Shown here piece by piece: positions 22,903 to 30,502 of a DNA stretch of 64,000 bases (positions within the stretch are counted from its first letter, which is position 1; each line of letters opens with the position of its first letter). The stretch spans positions 1 through 64,000 of the forward strand of contig JAFVVG010000040.1 of the NCBI GenBank assembly GCA_017502305.1, in the 5' to 3' direction. Made by a program: the position numbers and the translations under genes. The notes beneath the pieces were generated by a model, which did no database searches, was not told the DNA's origin, and saw only the letters and a list, made by a program, of their open reading frames with translations. Origin of the DNA: Clostridia bacterium. GTDB taxonomy: Bacteria; Bacillota; Clostridia; Christensenellales; Aristaeellaceae.

Positions 22903-25533
22903 TTACTTCGCCATCTCCTGGGTCTTGGCCCAGCCGTTATCAATAGATTTCTGGTGGCTGGTGGCATAATTGCCGATGGATGCCACCTGGGCAGCGGTGC
23001 GGGGGAAGTGGATGCACAGGTGCCCGTCAAAATTGTTATCGGTACGGTGCTGGGGCGGATGGGGCATGGAGTGGGTGGACGCCATGTAGATGGTGCCATC
23101 GCCAAAGATCACCCACACCGGCTTGGGATTCCAGGTATTGCCGCCAAAGGCCTTTTCCAGCTTGGCGGTATCCGCGGCGGTGATGGGTTCGGAGTCCGCA
23201 TGGGCGCCGAAGGAGAACATGTGCACCTGCCAGCTGATGCCGGTGGCGAAATCATATACCGTGGCATAGGGATATTTCCGCGCGTGGGCACGGATGGTGG
23301 TATACCAGTTGGCATACTTCACCCTGGAAGCGGAAACGGCGGTGGATACGCCGGCGGAGGGCGGCGTCACCGTGGCGGAGCCGCTGCTTCCGGAGGCCAC
23401 CGCATTGGCGCTGCTGAGCACCGCCAGGGTCTTGGAGCCGGCAACGCCGTCGGCATCCAGCTTGTTGGCCTTCTGGAAGGCGATCAGCGCACGGTAGGTC
23501 TGCACGCCGAAATCGCCGTCAGCGCTGCCGGAAAGGTAGCCCAGGCTGATCAGCCGCTGCTGCATTTCCTTCACGGCTTCGCTGGCGTCGCCCTTGCGCA
23601 GGGTGGTGGTCGCGGGGGCAGGCGTAACAACAGGCGCTGCCTGGTTCGCGGTAGCGGAGAAAAGCTTGCTCAGGGTAGCGGGGCCGGCCACGCCGTCCCG
23701 GCCCAGGCCGTTGGCCTTCTGGAAGGCGTAAACCGCCTCAAAGGTCTTGCGGCCGTAGTTACCGTCCGCCTTGCCGGAAAGGTAGCCCAGGTCAATCAGC
23801 CGCTGCTGCATCTCCTTCACGGCATTGCCGGTATTGCCCTTGCGCAGGGTGGCGAATTTCTCCACCGTTCCGCCGGCCATGGCGCCGGAGGCGGTCACAG
23901 CGGTGGCGCTGTAAAGCTTCATTTGCGTATCATAGCCCGCCACGCCATCGGCGGCAAGGCCGTTTTTCTTTTGGAAAACCTTAATGGCCGCCACGTCGTC
24001 GCTCTTGCACTTGCCATCGGCATTGGCGGTATAATAGCCCAGCTGGGTCAGTCTCTTCTGCAGGCGGGTTACCGCTTCGCCGGAAACGCCCAGCTTCACG
24101 GTCACCACATTATCCTTGGTGATCTCCGGGTAGGTTTCCACGGGGGCGATGGTAGGCGCGGCGGTAGGCTTGGCCGTGGGCAGCTGATTGGCCGCCAGGG
24201 CATTGGCGCTGAAAAGAATCTTGTAGGTAGCGCCGCCTGCCTCGCCATCGGCCTCCAGGCCATGGCGGGTCTGGAAGGTCTTCAGGGCGGTGACGCTGGC
24301 GGTGCCGAAGTCACCGTCCACTTTGCCGGCAAGGTAACCCAGGTCCTTCAGCCGCTGCTGCACCAGCTTGGCGTCGCTGCCGGAGGAACCCCTGCGGACA
24401 GTCTTTTCCGGCACCTGGAAGGTAGGTGCGGGGGTGGGGGTAGCGGTGGGCAGGGGCGTGGCCGTCGCCGTGGCGGAAAGCGCACCGCCACTGAGCAGGG
24501 CGTTTTGCGTTTCGCTGCCGCAGATGCCGTCGGCCTTCAGGCCGTTCTTTTTCTGGAAATCCTTCACGGCGGACTGGGTTGTCTTGTCATAGGTGCCGGA
24601 AATGCTGCCGGTATAGTAGCCCAGCTCCTTCAGGCGGGTCTGCACGGTTTTCACCAATTCGCCCCTGTTGTTCAGGCGGATGATCACGCCGGCAACGGGG
24701 GCCAGGGTCTTGATGGCCGTCTTGACGCCCTTGGCGTTCTTGGGCTTGCCGCTGTAAAGGAAAGCCTGCAGGTTGGCGTCCACCACGCCGGTATTGGGAT
24801 AATCATTCTTCTGCTGGAAGGCAACCACTGCGTTGTGGGTGCCGGCGCCGAAAACGCCATCCGCCGTGCCGGAGAGATAGCCCAGCTCAATGAGCGCCTC
24901 CTGCAGGGCGGTAACATGGCTGCCGGTGGAACCCCGCTGCAGCACCAGATAGCTGGAGGCGTTCTCCTGTGGGGAGAGCGTGGGCACCGGCTTGGGGGTG
25001 GCGGTGGCCTTCACGATCTTTTTCAGGTTCAGGTAATCCTTTTTGCAGTAGCCCTCGTCGCCCTTGTATTCCACCTTGGCAAAGGAACCGGAAAGGCTCT
25101 TCACCGTTACCGTGGCACCCTTGGGGATGGAGCGCAGCTTCTGGCTGCTGGTGGACGCACGGGCGCGGAGATTCACCTGGTCGTTGGTGGTGGTTTCATA
25201 GGGATAGCCGGTGGCTGTGGGCTGCTGGGTAGGCGCCGGGGTGACGATCACGTCGTCCTCGGTGACCACGTATTTCTTGATCACATATCCGGTGCGGTTG
25301 TTATAGGTGACCTTGAAATAGCTGCCCTGCTGGCCCAGCACCGTCAGCTTGGCGCCCTGGGGCACGCTGGCCAGGATGGTGGACGTGGAGGACGCGTTGC
25401 GCCGCAGGTTCACCTGGTCGTTGGTCACGGTGGCAAAGGGGAAGCTCTGCGCCAGCGCGACAGCGCACACAGCCAGCAGCAGCAAAGCCAGCACCGCCGC
25501 CGCGATTCCCTTGACCCAAATATTCTTCCGCAT
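22903..25533 (-). CDS. Secreted protein with two SH3 domains, six peptidoglycan-binding repeats and an unassigned C-terminal domain
   Basis: 876 aa from the ATG at 25533 (GGAGGAATTTCTG upstream). Signal segment about residues 8-28. Two bacterial SH3 domains follow (about 33-95 and 115-170; both start NDQVNLR.. A). Six PG_binding_1 repeats then run from about 190 to 720, each with a GxxGxxVxxLQxxLxxLGY start and a DGxxGxxTxxAVxxFQ middle, separated by Pro/Thr-rich linkers (PTATPTPAPT). The last ~150 residues carry HADSEPITAADTAKLEKAFG, MPHPPQHRTDNNFDGHLCIH and FPRTAAQ, a conserved-looking His/Cys pattern. It may be catalytic on the wall, but I cannot name it. Large wall-attached protein. Confidence 0.85.
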   Translation of the reverse strand: MRKNIWVKGIAAAVLALLLLAVCAVALAQSFPFATVTNDQVNLRRNASSTSTILASVPQGAKLTVLGQQGSYFKVTYNNRTGYVIKKYVVTEDDVIVTPAPTQQPTATGYPYETTTNDQVNLRARASTSSQKLRSIPKGATVTVKSLSGSFAKVEYKGDEGYCKKDYLNLKKIVKATATPKPVPTLSPQENASSYLVLQRGSTGSHVTALQEALIELGYLSGTADGVFGAGTHNAVVAFQQKNDYPNTGVVDANLQAFLYSGKPKNAKGVKTAIKTLAPVAGVIIRLNNRGELVKTVQTRLKELGYYTGSISGTYDKTTQSAVKDFQKKNGLKADGICGSETQNALLSGGALSATATATPLPTATPTPAPTFQVPEKTVRRGSSGSDAKLVQQRLKDLGYLAGKVDGDFGTASVTALKTFQTRHGLEADGEAGGATYKILFSANALAANQLPTAKPTAAPTIAPVETYPEITKDNVVTVKLGVSGEAVTRLQKRLTQLGYYTANADGKCKSDDVAAIKVFQKKNGLAADGVAGYDTQMKLYSATAVTASGAMAGGTVEKFATLRKGNTGNAVKEMQQRLIDLGYLSGKADGNYGRKTFEAVYAFQKANGLGRDGVAGPATLSKLFSATANQAAPVVTPAPATTTLRKGDASEAVKEMQQRLISLGYLSGSADGDFGVQTYRALIAFQKANKLDADGVAGSKTLAVLSSANAVASGSSGSATVTPPSAGVSTAVSASRVKYANWYTTIRAHARKYPYATVYDFATGISWQVHMFSFGAHADSEPITAADTAKLEKAFGGNTWNPKPVWVIFGDGTIYMASTHSMPHPPQHRTDNNFDGHLCIHFPRTAAQVASIGNYATSHQKSIDNGWAKTQEMAK

Positions 25534-25610
25534 CAGAAATTCCTCCGATATAAGATAATGGCACACGGGCACAGGCCCGTGGGTAGTTTTCACACAGGTT
25601 ACCATGTTTT

Positions 25611-25639
25611 ATTGTAAGACCCGGGACTGGAAATGTCAA
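25611..25639 (-). promoter_or_regulatory. Promoter of the peptidoglycan-binding protein gene
   Basis: Minus strand TTGACA (25634-25639), 17-base spacer, TACAAT (25611-25616). The leader holds a CACGGGC/GCCCGTG hairpin at 25563-25580. Confidence 0.75.
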
Positions 25640-25706
25640 CAGGATTTTTCATATTTTTGTAACATATTTTATAATATCGTCAAATTTTATGTCGAATCCC
25701 CGGGGC

Positions 25707-25735
25707 TTGACAGAACCGTTCAACTATGCTATAAC
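25707..25735 (+). promoter_or_regulatory. pnuC promoter
   Basis: Consensus TTGACA (25707-25712), 17-base spacer, TATAAC (25730-25735). Predicted start near 25742 leaves a ~104-nt leader. Confidence 0.8.
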
Positions 25736-25741
25736 CATTGC

Positions 25742-25828
25742 AGCTGCCACCGGGTAGCAAAGATGCTGAAGCATCCGTTTGCGTATCGTTAGGTCTTTGA
25801 AGATGCGCAAGACGGGTGCCGTTTTTTG
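25742..25828 (+). promoter_or_regulatory. pnuC leader with competing hairpins and terminator (riboswitch candidate)
   Basis: A first hairpin GATGC-TGAA-GCATC (25762-25775) shares its 3' arm with a long second stem. In the second, GCATCCGT (25771-25778) pairs with ACGGGTGC (25812-25819), and inside it TTGCGTATC pairs with GATGCGCAA. The long stem is followed by CGTTTTTTG and lies just before the ribosome binding site. The two folds are mutually exclusive, as in a transcription-attenuating riboswitch. The gene controlled suggests an NAD-precursor ligand, but I could not match a known class. Confidence 0.6.
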
Positions 25829-25845
25829 TATGGGAGGGTTCCACC

Positions 25846-26526
25846 ATGCTCCGTTCCTTTCGCGACCTGACCCCCAGCGAGCGCCGGCTGTGGCTGTGCT
25901 CCATACTTGTGGTCACGGTTTCCTTCATCGTGTCCGGCGGCGGCGACTGGCTTTCCGCCATCGCCTCCCTCATCGGTGTCACGGCGCTGATCTTCGTGGC
26001 CAAGGGCTATGTGCTGGGGCAGGTGCTCACGGTGGTATTCGCCGTTTTCTATGGCGTGATCTCCTTTTTCTTCCGCTATTACGGAGAGATGATCACCTAC
26101 CTTTGCATGACGGCCCCCATGGCGGTGATGGCCATCATCTCCTGGCTCCGCAACCCCTACAAGGGCACCAAGGAGGTCGCCGTGCAGGATGTGAGCCGCC
26201 GCCAGGCGCTGGTGATGTGTCTGTGGGCCGTAGCGGTCACCGCGATGTTTTACTTCATTCTGCGAGCCTTAGGCAATGCCAGGCTTGCCGTCAGCACACT
26301 TTCCGTCACCACCAGCTTTCTGGCCTCCTACCTGACCTGGCTGCGCAGCCCCTGGTACGCCCTGGCCTATGCCGCCAATGACGTGGTGCTGATCGTTCTG
26401 TGGATCCTTGCCGCCCTGACGGATTTCTCCTGCCTGCCCATGGTTTTCTGCTTTGTGATGTTCTTCGCCAACGATCTGTATGGCTTTTTTAACTGGCAGC
26501 GCATGCGTGCCCGCCAGCGGGCATAA
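25846..26526 (+). CDS. pnuC: PnuC-family nicotinamide riboside (or vitamin) transporter
   Basis: 226 aa integral membrane protein with about seven segments, the PnuC length and fold. Recognisable stretches are IVSGGGDWLSAIASLIGV, AKGYVLGQVLTVVFAVFYG, ISFFFRYYGEMITY, SWLRNPY and the C-terminal pattern WYALAYAANDVVLIVLWILA with FFANDLYGFFNWQRM. PnuC channels take up nicotinamide riboside; close relatives carry thiamine or riboflavin, so the substrate is not certain. GGGAGGG precedes the ATG at 25846. Expression is likely set by the structured leader. Confidence 0.85.
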   Translation: MLRSFRDLTPSERRLWLCSILVVTVSFIVSGGGDWLSAIASLIGVTALIFVAKGYVLGQVLTVVFAVFYGVISFFFRYYGEMITYLCMTAPMAVMAIISWLRNPYKGTKEVAVQDVSRRQALVMCLWAVAVTAMFYFILRALGNARLAVSTLSVTTSFLASYLTWLRSPWYALAYAANDVVLIVLWILAALTDFSCLPMVFCFVMFFANDLYGFFNWQRMRARQRA

Positions 26527-26563
26527 GAAAAACCGGCTTGCCCTTTAAGCAAGCCGGTTTTTT
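26527..26563. terminator. Bidirectional terminator between pnuC and the VanY-like gene
   Basis: An 11-bp perfect stem AACCGGCTTGC/GCAAGCCGGTT with A run before and T run after; it serves both convergent genes. Confidence 0.9.
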
Positions 26564-26570
26564 ATTGGCA

Positions 26571-27704
26571 TCAATACTCAAACACCGTGATCACAGCGCC
26601 CATGTTATCCAGGTTGGCAACCCAGTTGGCCGCCTTGGCGTTGATCTCGAACTGCACGGGGTTCACGTCGTCGCCCACGTACTGGCGGACGATCTCGTAC
26701 TTGAGGGTGCCGTTCTCAAACACAGCGATATGGGGATGGGCCTGCAGGAACTCGATGTACTCTTCCAGGCACAGATCGAGGTGGTTCATCACCGTGGCGT
26801 GGCCCTTGCCCACATAGCGGTAGGCACGCAGCGTGCTGCTGACGCCGGTCTTGTAGCTCTTGTCGGTATCGCCCTTGCTGGGGTAATCCGCCTTCTGGAA
26901 GCGGAACACCAGGCCGTACTTCCAGCAGTTTTCGTTCATCCACTTGCCGGCCTCGGTCTCCACATAAGTAGAGCTGTTGATGGCCGCGTCGCCGCTCTTG
27001 TACAGGCGCATGGTGAAGGCCAGGCCGGAGTTGAACTCGCTGGTGCCGGGGTAGTTCACGTCACGCTTGGTGCGCTCAATGAGCTCGTTGCCGCTGTAAC
27101 GGCTGGCGTGCTGCTCCATATATTTGTTGAACAGGGTATTTTGAGTTTCCCAGGAGCGGTAGGCTTCGTCCACCATGTAGTTCTCGTGGCCGGCGGCCTT
27201 GGCGTCGGTCAGGGCGGCCTTCAGGGCGTCGATGGCCACGGGGAACAGCTGCAGGTTGTAGTTATCCACGGGGATTTCGCCCTTGGCATAGTTGCCGATG
27301 GACACCAGCGTCTCCTCGGAGAAATCATCCGGGCGGGAGTGCCACTGGTTCACCAGCAGCATACCGTTGTTCATGATGTCAGCACGGTTCAGCTTCACCA
27401 CGCTGGGGTTTTCCAGGGGATAGGTGGTCAGGTCCACCACGTCCCAGCCCTCAGCCTTGGGCACAGGCCAGGCCAGGTTGGCGCCGGACTGGGTGGAAGC
27501 CTCGAACTCCGCCATGGCCTTGGCGTATTCCTGGTCGCGCTGGGTGTTGATCTTCTCAACCTTCTGCCGCATATCCGCCAGCAGACCGGCACGGTATTCG
27601 CTGATGGCATTGCCAAAATACATGGCGCCCGCCGCCAGCACCGCCAGCAAGAGAGTCCAGACCAGCATCACCTTGATGGGATCCCGACGTTTCTGATTCT
27701 TCAT
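26571..27704 (-). CDS. VanY-like D,D-carboxypeptidase fold protein lacking the zinc site
   Basis: About 377 aa from the ATG at 27704; longer TTG/ATG starts to 27788 have weak sites. One N-terminal membrane anchor (about 11-30), then an exported domain. The VanY/PF02557 frame is clear: YRSWETQNTLFNKYM, PGTSEFNSGLAFTM, WMNENCWKYGLVFRF, AYRYVGKGHATVM, LEEYIEFL. The catalytic motif SxHxxGxAxD reads SEFNSGLAFT, and the EPWHxRYVG motif reads TLRAYRYVG. Both zinc-ligand histidines, the ligand Asp and the catalytic Glu are therefore replaced. It is probably a non-enzymatic wall-peptide-binding protein. No frameshift is seen, so the gene is intact. Confidence 0.8.
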   Translation of the reverse strand: MKNQKRRDPIKVMLVWTLLLAVLAAGAMYFGNAISEYRAGLLADMRQKVEKINTQRDQEYAKAMAEFEASTQSGANLAWPVPKAEGWDVVDLTTYPLENPSVVKLNRADIMNNGMLLVNQWHSRPDDFSEETLVSIGNYAKGEIPVDNYNLQLFPVAIDALKAALTDAKAAGHENYMVDEAYRSWETQNTLFNKYMEQHASRYSGNELIERTKRDVNYPGTSEFNSGLAFTMRLYKSGDAAINSSTYVETEAGKWMNENCWKYGLVFRFQKADYPSKGDTDKSYKTGVSSTLRAYRYVGKGHATVMNHLDLCLEEYIEFLQAHPHIAVFENGTLKYEIVRQYVGDDVNPVQFEINAKAANWVANLDNMGAVITVFEY

Positions 27705-27942
27705 ATGGGTGAAGCACCTGCCTTCCGCAAGGAACTGATTGGGGTTCGCACTCATGAAACGGTTCTGCGCGCCGGTTTCTTCCAGCAAGAGAGCGCAAAG
27801 ATCCTATTTCTTCATAAAAACATTCTCCGCCGCTGGGAAAAGTTCCTTCTTTTCATTGCAAAAAAGTTACGATTGATGAATCTTTTCCGCAACATTACGC
27901 ATAATAGCCCCGACCAACAACTGTGGAAAGGATGAAATCATC

Positions 27943-28266
27943 ATGCGGAAACTTCCCCTCATCACCCTTTGTCTGGCGCTGGTCTGCGCCCTTGCCGCCT
28001 GCGCCGCCGGCGCTGAGCAGCGCACCGGTCAGGCCCAGGGCTACGGCGGCCCCCTGAAGGTGCTCGTCACCATGGAGAAGGGCTCCATCACCAACGTAGA
28101 GGTCACCGAGCACAACGAAACCCAGGGCATCGGAACCCGCGCCATCGAGGCCATGCCCGCCGCCATGATTTCCAGCCGCACATGGGATGTGGATATCGTC
28201 GCCGGCGCCACCGTGACCAGCAACGCCTTGAAGGAAGCTGTCCGCAGCGCCATGGAGCAGAACTGA
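27943..28266 (+). CDS. FMN-binding domain lipoprotein
   Basis: 107 aa. The N terminus MRKLPLITLCLALVCALAAC is a lipoprotein signal (lipobox LAAC). The rest is a single FMN_bind domain with KGSITNVEVTEHNETQGIGT and the covalent flavin motif DIVAGATVTS. It is likely anchored outside the membrane as an electron carrier, as in RnfG/NqrC-type or extracellular electron transfer systems. AAAGGATG precedes the ATG. It is followed after 32 bp by two small YeeE-like membrane genes in the same direction. Confidence 0.85.
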   Translation: MRKLPLITLCLALVCALAACAAGAEQRTGQAQGYGGPLKVLVTMEKGSITNVEVTEHNETQGIGTRAIEAMPAAMISSRTWDVDIVAGATVTSNALKEAVRSAMEQN

Positions 28267-28298
28267 CGCTGTAAGCTCCCCTGACAGGAGGTGTTTCC

Positions 28299-28658
28299 TT
28301 GCTTAAACCACGTGGATGGCTGCTGCTGGCCGTGGTCGCGGCGGCGCTGATGGTCATGGCCAGCGAAGCCAACCGCCTTGCCCTGTGGAGCATGACGGCC
28401 GCAGGCGCGTTTCTCGCGTCGCTGCCGGGGCGTATCCGCCACCGCAAGGAACCCCGCCTTCGTTCCAGCTGGCAGGGGTGCCTCACCTGCTTTGCCGCCG
28501 GGTTCATCATGGTGCTGGCAGGAGGGCTGGGCCGCATGAACGGCCGCCTCCTGACCGGTTTGATGGAAGGCAGCGTCGGCGCCTGGGTTTTCGGTGCTCT
28601 GAGCTGGCTGGCGGCGCTGGCGGTTTCCCGGATCAAGGAAAGGAGGCGGCACGCATGA
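28299..28658 (+). CDS. Small membrane protein, possibly half of a YeeE/YedE-type transporter
   Basis: 119 aa, TTG start with AGGAGG 7 bases upstream. Four hydrophobic segments. The middle segment CLTCFAAGFIMVLAGGLGRM followed by NGRLLTGLMEGSVGAWVFG recalls the GC-containing repeat of YeeE/YedE (DUF395) sulfur-compound transporters, but the match is weak. The stop overlaps the next start by 4 bp (ATGA), so the two proteins are probably made together as a two-part transporter. Confidence 0.6.
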   Translation: MLKPRGWLLLAVVAAALMVMASEANRLALWSMTAAGAFLASLPGRIRHRKEPRLRSSWQGCLTCFAAGFIMVLAGGLGRMNGRLLTGLMEGSVGAWVFGALSWLAALAVSRIKERRRHA

Positions 28659-29353
28659 AGGAGCTTCTGCTTGGCGGCATGGCCGGCCTGGCCCTGGGCA
28701 TTGCCCTGCAGCGCATGACCCTCCACCGCCGCCGGGAACTGCGCCTGGCCCTGGGGCTGATGAATCCTCCGCTTCTGCGCTGCCTGCTGCTGTCCCTGGG
28801 TGCCGGCGCCATGCTGGCTTCCCTGCTGATGTGGCTGGCGGTGATCGATGTGGATACTATCACGCCCCCGCCCCTGGATGGCGGCACCATCCTGGGAGGC
28901 TTGCTTTTTGGCGGGGCGCTGGGGTGGTCAGGGCTTGCCCCTGCCACTGCCGGCGCGGTGCTGGGGGCCGACCGGTTTTTCGAGGGGCTCTGTGCCGTGG
29001 CGGGCTGTGTGGCTGCCGCCTTCTGCCTGCCCTACGCGGAGAAGGTTTTCCCTTCCCTGCGTTCCTGACTGGAGGGCGGCGCCTCCACCTGGTTCCGGGT
29101 CACCCTGGATGAGCCTTATCTCTTTGCCGGCGGATTTCTTGGGCAGGGCTGCCTGGGGCTGATCATCACCGTTGCGGCGCTGTTCTTCCGCTCTGCTCCT
29201 TCCACCCCCGGGGAAGCGCCGCCTCCCGCCCCCGCCCAGGTTTCCGATGAACCGCAAGCCGTGCAGGAGGAAACCATCGTGGCATCCCTTCCCGGCGAAG
29301 AACCCGTGGTGGTGGACGCCACAGAACCAGAAGAGAATCAAGAAAGCGACTGA
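28655..29353 (+). pseudogene. YeeE/YedE-like membrane protein interrupted by in-frame TGA
   Basis: The ATG at 28655 follows GGAGG. Codons run to TGA at 29066-29068 (137 aa, four membrane segments, GGTILGGLLFGGALGWSGLA typical of YeeE/YedE). The same frame continues without break for 94 more codons to TGA at 29351-29353. That part encodes a further membrane segment (GQGCLGLIITVAALFF) and an acidic Pro/Glu-rich tail (PGEAPPPAPAQV; EETIVASLPGEEPVVVDATE), with no start codon or ribosome site of its own. The simplest reading is a nonsense mutation splitting a ~232-aa protein. Readthrough or a sequencing error are alternatives. The truncated 28655-29068 product may still work. Confidence 0.6.
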
Positions 29354-29380
29354 CCATCTGATCAGCCGCCCAGTTTTTTC
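29343..29380 (+). terminator. Terminator-like hairpin, left flank of repeat R3
   Basis: GCGACTGA ... TCAGCCGC stem (7 of 8 pairs) followed by CAGTTTTTTC. It overlaps the stop codon of the YeeE-like gene and is nearly repeated at 29572-29595. Confidence 0.6.
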
Positions 29381-29390
29381 AAAAATCCAG

Positions 29391-29570
29391 GAGGTGTCGG
29401 AGGGCCCGCAGGCTCTCTGACTGCAATCGTATCCGCCGGGTCTCCCGGCAGGGCGGGGCGTTTTCGCCTCAGGCGAAAACATTCCTTGCACAAAGAAGCG
29501 GCCGTGGGCTTCTGCCCACAGCGACGGAGTGCCATACTCACCAAAGTGGCTCTGCCACTCTGGTGAAACG
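29391..29570 (+). repeat. Multi-hairpin intergenic repeat, copy R3
   Basis: Full-length copy: box A GGTGTCGGAGGGCCCGCAGG, a CCGCCGGG/CCCGGCAGGGCGG hairpin, a CGTTTTCGCC/GGCGAAAACA hairpin, box B ATTCCTTGCACAAAGAAGCG, a GTGGGC/GCCCAC hairpin, box C CACAGCGACGGAGTGCC and a terminal TCACCAAAGTGGC hairpin. Between convergent genes. Confidence 0.8.
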
Positions 29571-29571
29571 C

Positions 29572-29612
29572 AAAGCGACTGACCTTCCGATCAGCCGCTT
29601 TTGCTTATTTTT
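29572..29612 (-). terminator. Terminator-like hairpin, right flank of repeat R3
   Basis: AAAGCGACTGACC with GATCAGCCGC, nearly identical to the left flank at 29343-29369, then TTTTGCTTATTTTTTG. Downstream of the deacetylase gene on the minus strand. Confidence 0.55.
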
Positions 29613-30318
29613 TGATGTAGTCCCGCACATACTTTTCTTCCGAGATCACCACCGGGTCCATGCCCAGCATTTCGCTGACAGTCACAAACTCGTATCCCTG
29701 CGCCTTCAGCTCCGGCAGCAGCTGCTGCAGGCAGCGCAGATCCTCGATCAGCGTGTGAAACAGGAGGATGGAGCCATTCTGCACATCATGGATGCACTTA
29801 TTCGGGTTGGTCTGGCTCACGTCCCACAAAACGGCATGGTTGTAGCCGGCGGATTCAATGGCACTGAGCACATATCCCACCTTGGTATCCGCGTCGTAGA
29901 GCCTGCCGTAGGGCGGGCGCATCACCTGCATGGGATAGTGAAAGCCCAGCACCTCATCCAGCCGCTCCTGGTTGCGCAGGAGCGCGTTGCGGATGTTCCA
30001 GGTATCCATGGCGGCCAGGGAATTGTGCCAGTAGCAATGATTGCCGATCTCGCTGTTCGAATAGGCAATCTCCTGCCACAGCGCCTGATCCTCTTCCAGC
30101 AGCACATAGCCCAGGGTAAAGAAGGTCATGGGAATCTCCAGCTCCTGCCCCAGATCGAAAATCTGCCGCAACATCACCGTGTCCTTGCAATCGTCCACCG
30201 TAATGCAGATGCGCTTTGCTTCCCTGTCCCCGTGGCGGACGGTAAAGCCCTCCTCCACCGCCTGGGCACAGGAGCACACCAGCATCATACACAAAAGCCA
30301 CAGCAAAACACGCCGCAT
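29605..30318 (-). CDS. Exported polysaccharide deacetylase (NodB family)
   Basis: 237 aa from the ATG at 30318 (GGGAGGCG upstream); the open frame to 30372 starts without a site. Signal peptide MRRVLLWLLCMMLVCSCAQA (a Cys is present but LVCSCA is a poor lipobox). NodB motifs: ICITVDDCKD (catalytic Asp pair), GNHCYWH (H-x3-H metal ligands) and RPPYGRLYD. A late HTLIEDL may be the fifth motif. Removes acetyl groups from a polysaccharide such as peptidoglycan or an exopolymer; the substrate is not determined. Confidence 0.88.
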   Translation of the reverse strand: MRRVLLWLLCMMLVCSCAQAVEEGFTVRHGDREAKRICITVDDCKDTVMLRQIFDLGQELEIPMTFFTLGYVLLEEDQALWQEIAYSNSEIGNHCYWHNSLAAMDTWNIRNALLRNQERLDEVLGFHYPMQVMRPPYGRLYDADTKVGYVLSAIESAGYNHAVLWDVSQTNPNKCIHDVQNGSILLFHTLIEDLRCLQQLLPELKAQGYEFVTVSEMLGMDPVVISEEKYVRDYIKK

Positions 30319-30378
30319 CCTATCCACGCCTCCCACGATGCATTCACTCGTCTTTATGATACCCATTCTCACCCGGAC

Positions 30379-30407
30379 TTGTCAAGTAATAGAAGACATG
30401 GTATAAT
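30379..30407 (+). promoter_or_regulatory. Promoter of rfbD
   Basis: TTGTCA (30379-30384), 17-base spacer, TATAAT (30402-30407). Confidence 0.8.
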
Positions 30408-30502
30408 AACTTGTCAGACTTTACATATAGCATCACTTTCCACTTTCCGGCAGCACAAAGCTTATCCGTCGCCGGAAGCAAACTGGTATTGGAGGCAGCA
30501 AT

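Noticed and set aside
22903..25533. Regular repeats considered as CRISPR or satellite DNA
   Set aside because: They are ~200-bp protein-coding peptidoglycan-binding repeats with diverged DNA.
22852..25617. 921-aa open frame opposite the peptidoglycan-binding protein
   Set aside because: Antisense shadow; its regular pattern only mirrors the repeats on the other strand.
25742..25828. TPP, FMN or preQ1 riboswitch in front of pnuC
   Set aside because: None of the conserved cores of those classes is present; left as unassigned.
29069..29353. Independent gene after the in-frame TGA
   Set aside because: No ATG, GTG or TTG start with a ribosome site in this frame; treated as the separated 3' part of the upstream gene.
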